Shown here piece after piece: positions 35,792-45,875 of a stretch of 64,000 nucleotides of DNA. This DNA comes from Dermatemys mawii (lineage: Eukaryota; Chordata; Testudines; Dermatemydidae): contig ML677364.1 in assembly GCA_007922305.1 (NCBI GenBank), positions 14,427,624-14,491,623 of the forward strand. The letters run 5' to 3'. Under the pieces are notes generated by a model. It saw only the letters and a list, made by a program, of their open reading frames with translations. It was not told where the DNA came from and made no database searches. The stretch's first letter is position 1, and the number at the start of each line of letters is the position of its first letter. The position numbers and the translations under genes are program-made.

Positions 35792-36060
35792 AAGCGACAG
35801 AGTCTTGTAGCGCCATATAGACTAACAGATGTTTTGGATCATAAGCTTTCATGGGCTAAGACCCACTTCATCAGATAAATGTTGTGGAAATCTCCAGAGG
35901 CAGGTATAAATATACAGGCAAGATAGCAAGGTAAATTCAATTAGGGAGGGTAAGGCCCATTTCCAGCAGCTGATCTGGAGGTGTAAACACCCAGAGAGAA
36001 GAAACTGCTTTTGTAGTTGGCGAGCCATTCACAGTCTTTGCTTAATCCTGATAACATATT
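35752..36060 (-). mobile_element. PLE head-to-tail junction: 3' end of one copy, pLTR, start of the next
   Basis: On the minus strand, 36060-35941 encodes LSGLSKDCEWLANYKSSF and then a short tail ending in TAA. This matches the C-terminus of the PLE protein at 45.7 kb (GLNRDYEWLANYKSSF). It is followed by the shared terminal region and then directly by the N-terminal coding region at 35791. Such tandem units separated by one terminal repeat are a recognised PLE arrangement. Only about 25 codons of the upstream unit survive. Confidence 0.8.
35836..35874 (-). ncRNA. Hammerhead-ribozyme-like motif in PLE terminal region
   Basis: The minus strand reads CTGATGA, A, then a five-base stem GTGGG / CCCAT with one G-T wobble, GAAA, GCTTATG. 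This carries the conserved hammerhead core CUGAUGA...GAAA. One extra A separates CTGATGA from stem II, and a helix I partner is not obvious. It looks like a hammerhead descendant whose activity is unproven. Confidence 0.45.
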
Positions 36061-37139
36061 AATCCCATATTAATTAAACATATTTAACCCTGAACACACA
36101 TTAACATCAGACTTTAAATCCTAGGTTAGATAAGATCCACTAGTGCTTGGGCATGACCCTTCCTGCTGCTTCTGTGCCCAGTCCTGTGGTTCCCTTTTAG
36201 CAGCACTGTGCTGAGGCCCTCCAGCTTCTACATTATCCTTGGGATGTATGCAAGAGTTTCAGAGAATGAACAATGTCCCTTCTATTGCTCCTTCCACTCC
36301 CATTACTAACAGACCTCAGGCAGGGGGTTTAAAGAGGGAAGATGGATGTTCCTCTATCCAGACATCTATTGCTTCCCAGCGCTGTGAAGAGATATGGAGA
36401 GACCATGTAAATGTCCAGGCAGAGATAGGGGTGCCCTCCCTCCCTCCACAAGGTCCTGATATTTCCAAACTTTGTGCAGCAGCCTGAGAGAGGAAAGAAT
36501 GGGAGTTCTCTGGCACGCCCTTGGCTCCTGTTGCTGCCTGGCTCCAGGCAGGGAAAGCGGACTCCCTTCTGGCCCCAGACTCAGCAGCAGTTCTGCTGCT
36601 GTGATGCTGGTAAAAATCTATGTTTTTAATCTTGGTTGTTACTCGTAACAATGGCAGGTAAAATATTTTCAAAAGTGATTTTTTTTCCTTGTAGACAATA
36701 TCCCTTAAAATATTTCTAACTCCACAGGATCCATCAATTTAATTTATTGTGCAAGGACAATACTTTTTGTTCTCTGCCACCTGCTGTTTCCTTATAGGTC
36801 TGCTAGAAAGCTTTCAGAATTCATTTCATTTCAGTAGATTGGTGTCATTTTTAGTTAAGTACGAAACAGGCTTTTCCAAGATTTTATCCTGTTCCTTGCA
36901 AGGAGGTGTGAAAATACAGAGTCTGTGCACTTGGTTTCCTTTTCTTTGTGAGAGAGGGGAAGACAGTCTCATTTAATAACCATTTACCTGCTTCTGTTTA
37001 AAAGCTAACTTGAACCAAAGAATCACTGATCTAGTTTTCTAGCTTGCTGCCTATTTTGTGTTTAATACTCACTTTTCAATACCCAGCAGTGCTGATCCTG
37101 TTACCTGTACTGAGAAATGTTGTTTTCACCTGGTGCAAT
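36061..37139. other. No recognisable feature
   Basis: Open frames at 36239-36487 (+) and 36316-36672 (-) overlap on opposite strands and show no domain. No repeat that I can name. Confidence 0.4.
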
Positions 37140-37147
37140 ATTGCTAG

Positions 37148-37542
37148 CATAGGAGCTGACTCTGTAGGTGCTCCAGCTCTGGAGCACCCACGGGGGAAAA
37201 AAATTGGTGGGTTCTAAGCATCCACTGGCAGCTATCCTGAACAACGCCTCCCCTTCCACCAGCACCTCCTGCCTGCTGGTGACCCTGCCAATCAGCACCT
37301 CCCGCTCCCTCCCAGTGCCTCCCACCTGCCATGATCAGCTGTTTTGCGGCATGCAGGAGCGGGGGGAAGAAGGAGCAAGGGTAGGGGATGGAATGGTGTG
37401 AAGGTGGAGTGGGGGAAGAGCAGGGCTGGGAAGAGGTTGCTCAGAAATGGGCACCTTGGGAGAAGCAGTGAAGTGTGGGCCAGGCCTGGGGCAGAGCGGG
37501 AGTCAAGCACGCCCCCAGCTCATTAGAAAGTCGCCACCTCTG
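37148..37542. mobile_element. Non-autonomous hAT element with perfect 8-bp TSD
   Basis: ATTGCTAG lies on both sides (37140-37147 and 37543-37550). The ends are CATAGGAGCTGACTCTG and AGTCGCCACCTCTG, imperfect inverted repeats. The interior starts with a local hairpin, GGTGCTCCAGCTC / GGAGCACCCACG. No transposase remains, and the overlapping open frames are non-specific. Confidence 0.88.
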
Positions 37543-37579
37543 ATTGCTAGCATAGAGAAAACAAAATTAACCACTTAAA

Positions 37580-37837
37580 GTGACAGAGAGTCCTGTGGCA
37601 CCTTAAAAACTAACTAAAGTATCGAAGAATAAGCTTTCGTGGGCTAGTATCCACCTCGTCAGATGCATGCAGTGGGCAGGAATAATTCCTGCCCCCAGAT
37701 ACTTCCACTGCATGCATCCGACGAAGTGGGTACTAGCCCACGAAAGCTTATGCTTCAATACTTTAGTTAGTCTTTAAGGTGCCACAGGACTCTGTTACTT
37801 CTGCTATTCCAGACTAACCTGGCTACCTCTCTGATTC
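37580..37837. mobile_element. Palindromic PLE insertion with 13-bp TSD
   Basis: TTAACCACTTAAA flanks both sides (37567-37579 and 37838-37850). The left 100 bases are an inverted copy of the right arm. Both carry the PLE terminal region: GTGGCACCTTAAAAACTAAC (left) against GTTAGTCTTTAAGGTGCCAC (right), and AAGCTTTCGTGGGCTAGTA against TACTAGCCCACGAAAGCTT. The centre GGGCAGGAATAATTCCTGCC is itself a near-perfect palindrome. The right arm extends into the tail CAGACTAACCTGGCTACC. Both arms contain the hammerhead-like core. There is no coding sequence. Confidence 0.9.
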
Positions 37838-38243
37838 TTAACCACTTAAAAACACTCATCTAGGGTGAAACTCATTCCACTCACGCAGTGGGTCTATGCA
37901 CAAGGCTGCAGAGAAGTTGGATAATTGATATGAATCCCTGAATACAGGTGACTATGCAGCACTGACTTTTCAGCTTCTATCCATTTCATGAGTTGGACGG
38001 AAGTTGCAGCCCCTTCATACCGGTTGTGTGGGTTGTTGTCCACTGGATCTATTTAAATGCAGATCCTATGGCCTTAGGACATCCCCATTCCTGCCTACCT
38101 TTGTGGGGCTCACATAATCACACTTTCCATAGTATGAAGCCGGTGCACAGACACCTTGACCTAGTTAGCTCTTCATCTGTGATCCTCCCATGCAGCCCTC
38201 ATGTGGGGCTGAAGTAGTACAAAGAGGCATGTACTGGGCCTAA

Positions 38244-38360
38244 GGTGACCAGATGTCCCGATTTTAAAGGGACAATCCTGATATTTGGGGCTTTTTCTTA
38301 TATAGACTCCTATTACCTCCCACCCTCTCCTGATTTTTCACACTTGCTATATGGTCACCC
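38244..38360. mobile_element. Short MITE with TAA duplication
   Basis: GGTGACCAGATG at the left and CATATGGTCACC-type sequence at the right (TATATGGTCACCC) are inverted. TAA precedes the element (38241-38243) and follows it (38361-38363). The 117-bp size, the GGTGACCAGA ends and the TWA duplication fit PIF/Harbinger MITEs of the Chompy type described in reptiles. The name is by resemblance only. Confidence 0.75.
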
Positions 38361-38363
38361 TAA

Positions 38364-39415
38364 CTAGGCCTTCATGCCACGACTGAATTTTACCCTTAGT
38401 CAGCTGTTCAACATTAAGTTTCATCATAAACATGAGAATTGGGAGTTAGCTCAGTCAGTGTTTACTTTTAGATATCAACAAAATTAATTGAAAAGGTTGT
38501 AGTTTATATCTGAAAATATTGAACCAGTTGAAAATGACTAAATCAACCAAAAGTGACTGTTAGTTGCTTAGCTTGAAAAATAAGCCAAAAAAGAAATCAG
38601 TTCTACTGAAATGCATTGATCAACTTGGGAGCATAGTAGTATGGTTTGACTAATTTTCTGAGGAACTATATTATAGTACTTCTCTTTTTAAATTACATAT
38701 AATACATGAACTAATTCAATAGGTGGTGGCACTCTGAATGTAATATTTTCAAGTGTGAAACCTTTGTGGTTAAGTGTGTGTAATTGTACAGAGGGATACA
38801 CAAGCAGCTACAGAAACATGGAGTTGTCTGAAGATACACAAATGTATTTGTAGTCTTATTATTCCTTCTGGAGGTCAGAGAATTTAATTTCTACTTGTTG
38901 AATCTCTGAAGCTCAAACTTTTTCTTGTCTTTCCTAAAAGTTTAGACAATTTTGCAAAAAACAAGTTTATGTTGACCAACTTTTTGTCTTTAAAGACAGG
39001 GGACTTGTATTACTAGCAGACTTATTATTATTCAATTTTTTTATTTTTCTCTTTTTATTATAAACCAATTTTTGAACAGAAAACTAATGATGAAGAATTC
39101 CTCTCCTATTGTCTCCTACTTTGGTTATATCTTATTATCTTCTTTTAGTTAATGCAGCACTGAACTATTACCAGTCACCCCTGGAAACAAAAATGAAATC
39201 TTTTCCTAAATCACAAATGAAAATGAATGTGGAGATCTCATGTAAGTCTCTTCACATCCCAGCTGACTATGCAGTCTGTCATGATTGGCAGTTTCTGTTC
39301 ATGAGAAACCCAGGACTAATGCAATATAAATTGTGCAGATCTGGATTAAGGTGCATGGGCAGAGATTTATGGGAAATTTATACAGTGCCTGCCTGCATTT
39401 TTCTAGAGTAAATCC
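38364..39415. other. No recognisable feature
   Basis: AT-rich sequence. The 100-codon frame at 39109-39411 has no domain. Confidence 0.45.
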
Positions 39416-39422
39416 AATGTTC

Positions 39423-40150
39423 TGTGACAAAGCTGTCTTTATGTTCGTGGATCCTGTGTTTCCTGGCAGATTTCAGTAGCCTCAAAGGCTCACTGTGATC
39501 CTCCACGTAGCCCTTCTCTCTCTACAGACAAGGTCACAGCCTATTGAGCCATTTTCATCATAAGCCAGTGAGGAGAAGCTATCCTTCCTGGCACAGTCTC
39601 TGTTGTCTCCCAATCTCAGTGATTAATTAGGGAGGTAGAAAGGGGGCGGTCCAGGCCAACTTTCTATTCCAGGCTCCAGCCCAGGGACCCTAATAGTATC
39701 AGCTAAGATGGCTGACCTTTTAGCCACAAAGCACAACACAATTCCCTGGGCTACTTCCACACAACAGTCCCCACTTCTTCAAACTCCACTTCATCCTTAC
39801 CTCAGGGCCTCCTTCCTTGCATATGATGTGTTGTCTACCACTCAATCTTACCAACAGCACAACTTCCTCCCACAGCTCCTGACATCCACAGCCTCCTGAC
39901 ATCCACAGCCACCTGACTAGCTGGGAGGTTTTTTTAACTGGTTTTAGCCAGCCCCTGATTGGCTTCACGTGTCCCAATCAGCCTAGCTATTTCTGCTGTT
40001 TTCTAGAAACTTCTTAAGTGTCTCCAGGTGTCTTGATTAATCTGAACAACTGCCATTTGGTCCCAAAGATACCAGGGATTTGTTTAGCCTGGAACTGACA
40101 TATCTGTTCCTTAGCACTTTCCTATAGCCATTTGGCCTTGCCCCTTCACA
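39423..40150. mobile_element. Solo long terminal repeat, 728 bp
   Basis: It starts TGTGACA, ends TTCACA, and is flanked by GTTC on both sides (39419-39422 and 40151-40154), a 4-bp duplication. A short direct duplication TCCTGACATCCACAGCC lies near 39880-39910. No internal coding sequence and no second copy are present. The orientation and class (Gypsy or endogenous retrovirus) are unresolved. Confidence 0.7.
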
Positions 40151-40154
40151 GTTC

Positions 40155-41054
40155 ATAATACTCCACTTTCATAAACACTATATTCACTCACACTTTCAAA
40201 CTCAATTTGTTCACCCCATGGAGAGAGTGGTTTGAATATGTTTTACCCAAGTTTGTCTCGGCAGGTTCAATATGATCAAATTTCTTTTATGAAATTACGT
40301 ATTTTGGTCATGAATTTATTTTTAAAAAATTGATTTATTTTCTTTGTCTAACTTCAACTTAACTAAAATGTTCTTTTCTGTTCAGAATTGTATATCTGTG
40401 TAAACACACATATTCTTTTATTTGTACTTTTTCATTTTCAATTGCAATCCCAGATAATTCAGTAGCTCTAGTGCCATTAATATAATTTGAAACAAAAATT
40501 GTATACTAAGTTACGCTATGCAATTTTCATGGTTCCAGTTGAATTGTGCTTTGGCATACCTTGTTCTGCTAGATCATAGATTACAGCCTTCAGTATTCTG
40601 TATTGACAGTCGCTTGATTTAATAAATAATTGTGATTTCCTAGTGGATTGCACCTTTCTCTGCAACTAGTTCTACTGACTACAGTTGAGACTACCTGGGT
40701 ACCATGCGTGACTGTATTAGACTCTGTCCCCAAGTAACTTACTTCTTCAAATAGAGTTTCACACTTTGTTTGCTTAATGTATTACCAAAAGATACTCTCA
40801 CAGTGATGTGTGTGGTCTGAGAACCTTTATAGAATAGAATAATTCTATTACATGGATATAATTTCAGACTGATAATGTAATTTCATTTTTTGTTTCATTA
40901 GCTTTGTGTTTCACAATACATGCAGTGTTTTAATTATCTTTGAATCCCTTAAGCTCAAATGAAATTATTATAGCAGCTATCATTATAACACCATGCTTTC
41001 ACTCAGAACTGTTTGAAATTTTACTATTTGGCCTGAAAATTTCAGTGCTTGCTC
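40155..41054. other. No recognisable feature
   Basis: AT-rich sequence with no gene or nameable repeat. Confidence 0.45.
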
Positions 41055-41055
41055 T

Positions 41056-41171
41056 ATTTCTTTTCTTTTCTTTTCTTTTCTTTTCTTTTCTTTTCTTTTC
41101 TTTNNNNNNNNNNTTTCTTTTCTTTTCTTTTCTTTTCTTTTCTTTTCTTTTCTTTTCTTTTCTTTTCTTTT
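41056..41171 (+). repeat. (TTTTC)n microsatellite with 10-N assembly gap
   Basis: About nine units on the left and eleven on the right of ten Ns at 41104-41113. The true array length is unknown, and the apparent open frames across it are meaningless Phe/Ser or Lys/Arg repeats. Confidence 0.97.
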
Positions 41172-42685
41172 TGACAGAGGGTATGGAAGGAAAATGATGG
41201 GGATAATATTAGGACAATAGACATGATACAAATACCTGGATAAATAGCTGATAGATTGTTGAGGAAAGCCTTTGAATTATGAGGAAAAAGCCCTTAGCAG
41301 GTTGTGGAACAATTTACACAAATTGTGCCTTTTTTAGCTGGGCCATGTCAGAGATTAACTCCTTTAGGAAATGGCTGATTTTATAGAAGTCACCTTTTTA
41401 TATAGCCAAACGTTTTTCTAATTTGGCCTTTTTTAACATATGAAAAGGTATCAGATTGGATTGACAGTGTCACTCAAAAGAGACCAACAGTTGGTGAAAA
41501 AGGTAAAAAATAAAAACATGCCCTGTAGAGACAAAGGTAAGAAAGCAAGAGTATTATTATTAAGGGAAAAAAAAGCAAGCATGGGCTGCTTTTGCTTATT
41601 TGATGAAGATTGTTAAAATCTAAGCCAAACAGGCACACTGTCTGCTTTGCATTTGATGTGATGTTTTGGCATAAAAAAAGATAACAATTTTAAAATATGA
41701 TTTTTGTTAATGGAATCCAGTGAAATAAAACAACTGCTTTCATTTCCTCTGGTTAGTATTTATTTTACTGTCTGAAATGTAACTGGCTTATCGTAATTTC
41801 AGGATTATTTACAATTTGTGCCAAAAGCAGAGAAAAAACTTTAAGCATAACTACAATACCCAATTAAAATATACCCACAATGAGCCTGATTTTGAACCCA
41901 GATTGTGCTTTAGCTGATGTAACTCCATGGCCTTTAGTGGAGCTAAACTTGATTTACATCAACATTTTAATTGTCCTCCACTCCCCAGCATCTGGAGGCC
42001 TACTACAGTATATGGTGAGACTGACTGAATTGGGGTCTAGACATGATGTGGACTGGATTAGCGAGAATCATTTTCAGGGAGCTTTCATTATGTAACCAAA
42101 TCTACAATGTCAGCATCAGGAAGTCAAAATCAATACGAAACAATACAAACCAAAGATAAGAATCTAGAAATTCATTTAATCAAGTAAAATATTAGTTTCT
42201 AGAATATAAACACTGACCAGAACTTTAATTATGCTGTAACACAAACCGGATCATAATGCCCTATATTGATCCTGTGTTATATTCTCAACATGTGGCATTG
42301 TGTTGAACAAGGGTTAGTTAATAACTGAGCAAAGATGAACAAATAATAATATGCAAAAGAAATAAATGTTTTAAATTTCACATTTATTTACATTGCTTAC
42401 TATTATGTTGTCCATTTAGGGCCTGATCCTACAATAAAATGTGCTAGCAAGGAATTCTTCACCCATGTGGATCTCACAAGGATCAAGCCTTTGGTTGCAT
42501 GCCTTTTGGGAATGGGACATGGTCTTCCAAATGCAAAAGCCTTACACCTTGGAAAAATAATATTATAGGTTGGGTTAAATCTCATTGAAGCTGGTGGATC
42601 TGCCTTCCAGAAAGGGTATAAAAATCAACTGAGCTCCTTTATGGAACCAGACAGCTGAAACAATATGTGTATCACTCCAACACAG
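41172..42685. other. No recognisable gene
   Basis: AT-rich sequence. A segment at 41880-41970 (GATGTAACTCCATGGCC, GGAGCTAAACTTGATTTAC) resembles old palindromic amniote repeats. Nothing else is classifiable. Confidence 0.4.
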
Positions 42686-42699
42686 GCTTAAATAGAAAC

Positions 42700-43075
42700 T
42701 GAACCATGTGGCCCAAAGACTTTCCCTGAGGACAAATGCAGGAGCTAGGTCATTGATTGGTGGAGCTCTGTGTGTCTGGTGTTTTCTGAGAGAAGCAGTG
42801 AGAAACACCACAGAAACAGACACACGGAATGATCACAAAACCAAGATGGCAGCTACAGAAAGCACTGGGAGCATGGCACTGAGAAAATGTCAAAAGAGAG
42901 GCTTTTTGGGTACAGTGCTGGCTAAAAAGAGGATTGGAGCTGTGAACAGAGAACAGTCTTCTTTGTTTGATCCCTACTGTGTTCAGGGAAAAAGGACTTT
43001 GTATGTTCTTTGTAAATAAACAGCATTGCGTCAAGGAAATCCCTGACTCCATCATCAATTTCTCCTCCTAATGGA
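42700..43075 (+). repeat. Possible LTR 3' part
   Basis: TTCTTTGTAAATAAACAGCA contains a poly(A) signal followed after 20 bases by CCCTGACTCCATCATC. The block has the texture of an LTR R/U5 region, but no TG start, terminal inverted repeat or TSD is clear. Overlapping open frames on both strands have no domain. Confidence 0.3.
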
Positions 43076-43079
43076 AACA

Positions 43080-44315
43080 TCCTACAAGGCCATGAATTTT
43101 GGCTAACTGTTTGGGTCAAAAAGGAGTAACGATAAAAAAATCCTGATAACACCTTTCTTTACTCTTTTGCACAAAGATATTGAAATCTTTATGGATTTAT
43201 TTCTAACAATTAAACTATTACCATCTGTTCAATCATCTCTGACAATACAGTAGAGATTTCTTGTTTCTTCCTTTGTAATATAACACAAAGGCCAGCCCAC
43301 TGAAGTGGGAAGAAAGTTATTTTTAGTAACCCTAGTGTTATCTTTAAATCAGCAGAAGTCTAATCCCAGGTTTAAGGAAAAGAGCCATTTCCACTAGCTC
43401 ACTAATCGGGGCTTGATTATTTTCATGTTGCTAATCTCCCTCTTGCCCTACCAAATGAGAAGCAGGGAAAGATCAGGTACTTGGCACTTCTCTTCAGACA
43501 CTCAGTTGGTTTTGCACCAGAGAAGTATTAACTCATCAGTCAGTCTCCCTCCAAAATCAGGAACATAAGAAGCAAGCTGCAATCCAAAAACAATTTCATC
43601 TTTGCCATGAAACAAATGTTAACTTTTGTGTGCGTGTTGCCAAGGAGAAATCAGATGTAAACAAATTATCTGAGGCCTTTGATGAAAACCACCTGTTTAC
43701 TAGCACTTTCAAAATAGAACTCATTCAACTCAGCTCAATTTCAAATGCACTTACTGACATATGATGTCTATATTCCAGTACAATAGAAATTAGATTATAT
43801 CTATGGTGGTTCTATTCATATAAAATATCTAGTAGTTTACAATAAATCATGAGCATTTGAATCCATAGCAAAAGCATTGGTAGATCTGCTTGAAAGAAAA
43901 GTTTTCAATTAGTGTGAAATAAAATGCATCAAATCTGATATTAAAAGACGAGGAAGCAAACACCAGATCTTGTATATTATTACAGGCAAAAGCCAAAGAG
44001 CCAAGATATTTTAACCTTCCCAAGAGGATGTTAATATTTGTGATGGGACAAAAATATCAATACTACAATAACATAGACCCATGAATGGCATTAGTGCACA
44101 CTATGTACAGTAAACTGCACGTAGAAAATCAAAAGTTGTAACAACTGAAGGAATTATTACAGACATTGTGGCCTCTGCTGGTGGCCAGACATTGTGAGTG
44201 AATTTACTTAATTAGTGGGGTGGACTATTATGTAGACATCACTCCGGGACTCAAATTGATAGCCATGTTCCACAAGCACTCATTTTATCAGGTAAGCTAA
44301 AGGAAACATGATAGC
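43080..44315. other. No recognisable feature
   Basis: AT-rich sequence with no gene or repeat that I can name. Confidence 0.45.
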
Positions 44316-44941
44316 TAGATAAACACAATTTGTTGGTGCAGAGTCAAGACAAATTTTATATGGGGAAGTCATGCCTCACCAATCTATTAGCGTGCTTTGA
44401 AGGAGTCAACAAACATGAATAAGGTTGATCCACTTGGTATATGTACTTGGATTTTCAGAAAGAATTTGATAAGGTCCCTTACCAAAGGCTCTTACACAAA
44501 CTAAGCAGTCATAGATTAACAGGGAAGGTCCTCTCATGGATCAGTAACTGGCAGTGGAGCTGAAACAATTTTTATAGTATGACTGATGAAAGCAGAAATC
44601 ATCCATTTGGGTGGTTATTACTACTTTGTGTCAGACAGCAGCCCTAGTTCCAGCATCTGTGCTAACTGGTGGAAAGATAGGAAACAAAGAGTGGGAATAA
44701 ATGGTCAGTTTTCACAATGGAGAGAGGTGAACAGAGGGGATCTCCAAGAATCTGTACCAGGACAAGTGCTGTTTGACATAGTCATTAGTGAACTGGAAAG
44801 GGGAGTGAATAGTGAGGTTGCAAAATCTGTAGATGATGTAAAATTATTATTATTATTCAGGACAGTTAAGGTCAAAGCAGAGAGCAAAGAGTTACAGAGC
44901 AACCTCATAAAACTGTGTGAGTGGGCAACAAAATGGCAGAT

Positions 44942-45730
44942 ATAAGGAAAATAAGGACACAGCTCAACAGAACCAGACGTGTACCTAGAAGCCTGCTGCT
45001 GCAAGACAAGCCCAAGAAAGAAAACAACGGAACACCACTAACCATCACCTACAGTCCTCAGTTAAAGCCTCACCAACACATCATCAGTTATCTACGACTC
45101 ATCCTGGACAACAATCCCTCACTTTCACAGGCCTTGGGAGGCAGACTAGTCCTGGCCCACAGACAACCCGCCAACCTCAAGCATATTCTCACCAGCAACA
45201 GCACACCACGCCATAATAACGCTAACTCAGGAAACAATCCATGCAACAAACGTCGATGCCAACTCTGCCCACATATCTACACCAGCAACACCATCACAGG
45301 ACCTAACCAGATCAGCCACACCATCACTGGTTCATTCACCTGCACATCTACCAATGTAATATATGCCATTATGTGCCAGCAATGTCCCTCTGCTATGTAC
45401 ATCGGCCAAACTGGACAGTCCCTACGAAAAAGGATAAATGGACACAAATCAGACATCAGGAATGGCAATATACAAAAACCTGTAGGAGAACACTTCAATC
45501 TCCCTGCACACACAATTACAGATTTAAAAGTCACTATATTGCAGCAAAAAAACTTTAAGACCAGACTGCAAAGAGAAACTGCAAAGCTGCAATTCATTTG
45601 CAAATTTGATACAATCAGCTCAGGACTGAATAGGGATTATGAATGGCTAGCTAACTACAAGAGCAGTTTCTCTTCTCTCGCTAGTCACAACTCCAGTTCA
45701 TCTGCTAGAGGAATACCTCACCTTCCCTGA
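44942..45730 (+). pseudogene. PLE C-terminal protein with GIY-YIG endonuclease
   Basis: The open frame starts in the host CR1 (GTG at 44921) and enters PLE sequence at codon 8. In PLEs the endonuclease nicks the target for priming. Residues (numbered from 44921): a Cys/His cluster CNKRRCQLCPH at 108-118, the GIY half VIYAIMC at 146-152, the YIG half MYIGQT at 159-164, Arg169 and Arg171, His175, and Glu190 in VGEHFN, the likely metal-binding glutamate. The end is GLNRDYEWLANYKSSFSSL. The module is uninterrupted, which is better preserved than the CR1 around it. Without the RT and a start codon of its own it is not a functional gene. Confidence 0.85.
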
Positions 45731-45837
45731 TTAGAGATAACAAGCTGGTTCAGCCTCTTTGGACTAACCCTGTTATCTCCAACCTGGTTTTTGCCTACCT
45801 ATTTATACCTGCCCCTGGATACTTCCACTGCATGCAT

Positions 45838-45875
45838 CTGATGAAGTGAGTATTAGTCCACGAAAGCTTATGCTC
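45838..45875 (+). ncRNA. Hammerhead-ribozyme-like motif in PLE 3' terminal region
   Basis: CTGATGA (45838-45844), an extra A, a stem-loop GTGAG..TCCAC with one imperfect pair, GAAA (45862-45865), then GC TTAT GC forming a two-base helix III plus the A-U closing pair, and TC as a possible UH cleavage site. Tiny helix III hammerheads are known from PLE terminal repeats. Departures are the extra A before helix II and no convincing helix I. The call is structural resemblance only. Confidence 0.5.

Noticed and set aside
41056..41171. CRISPR-like array
   Set aside because: A pentanucleotide tandem array without spacers in vertebrate DNA.
40940..41231. Frames reading Phe/Leu/Ser or Lys/Arg/Glu repeats
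   Set aside because: Translation of the (TTTTC)n microsatellite across Ns.
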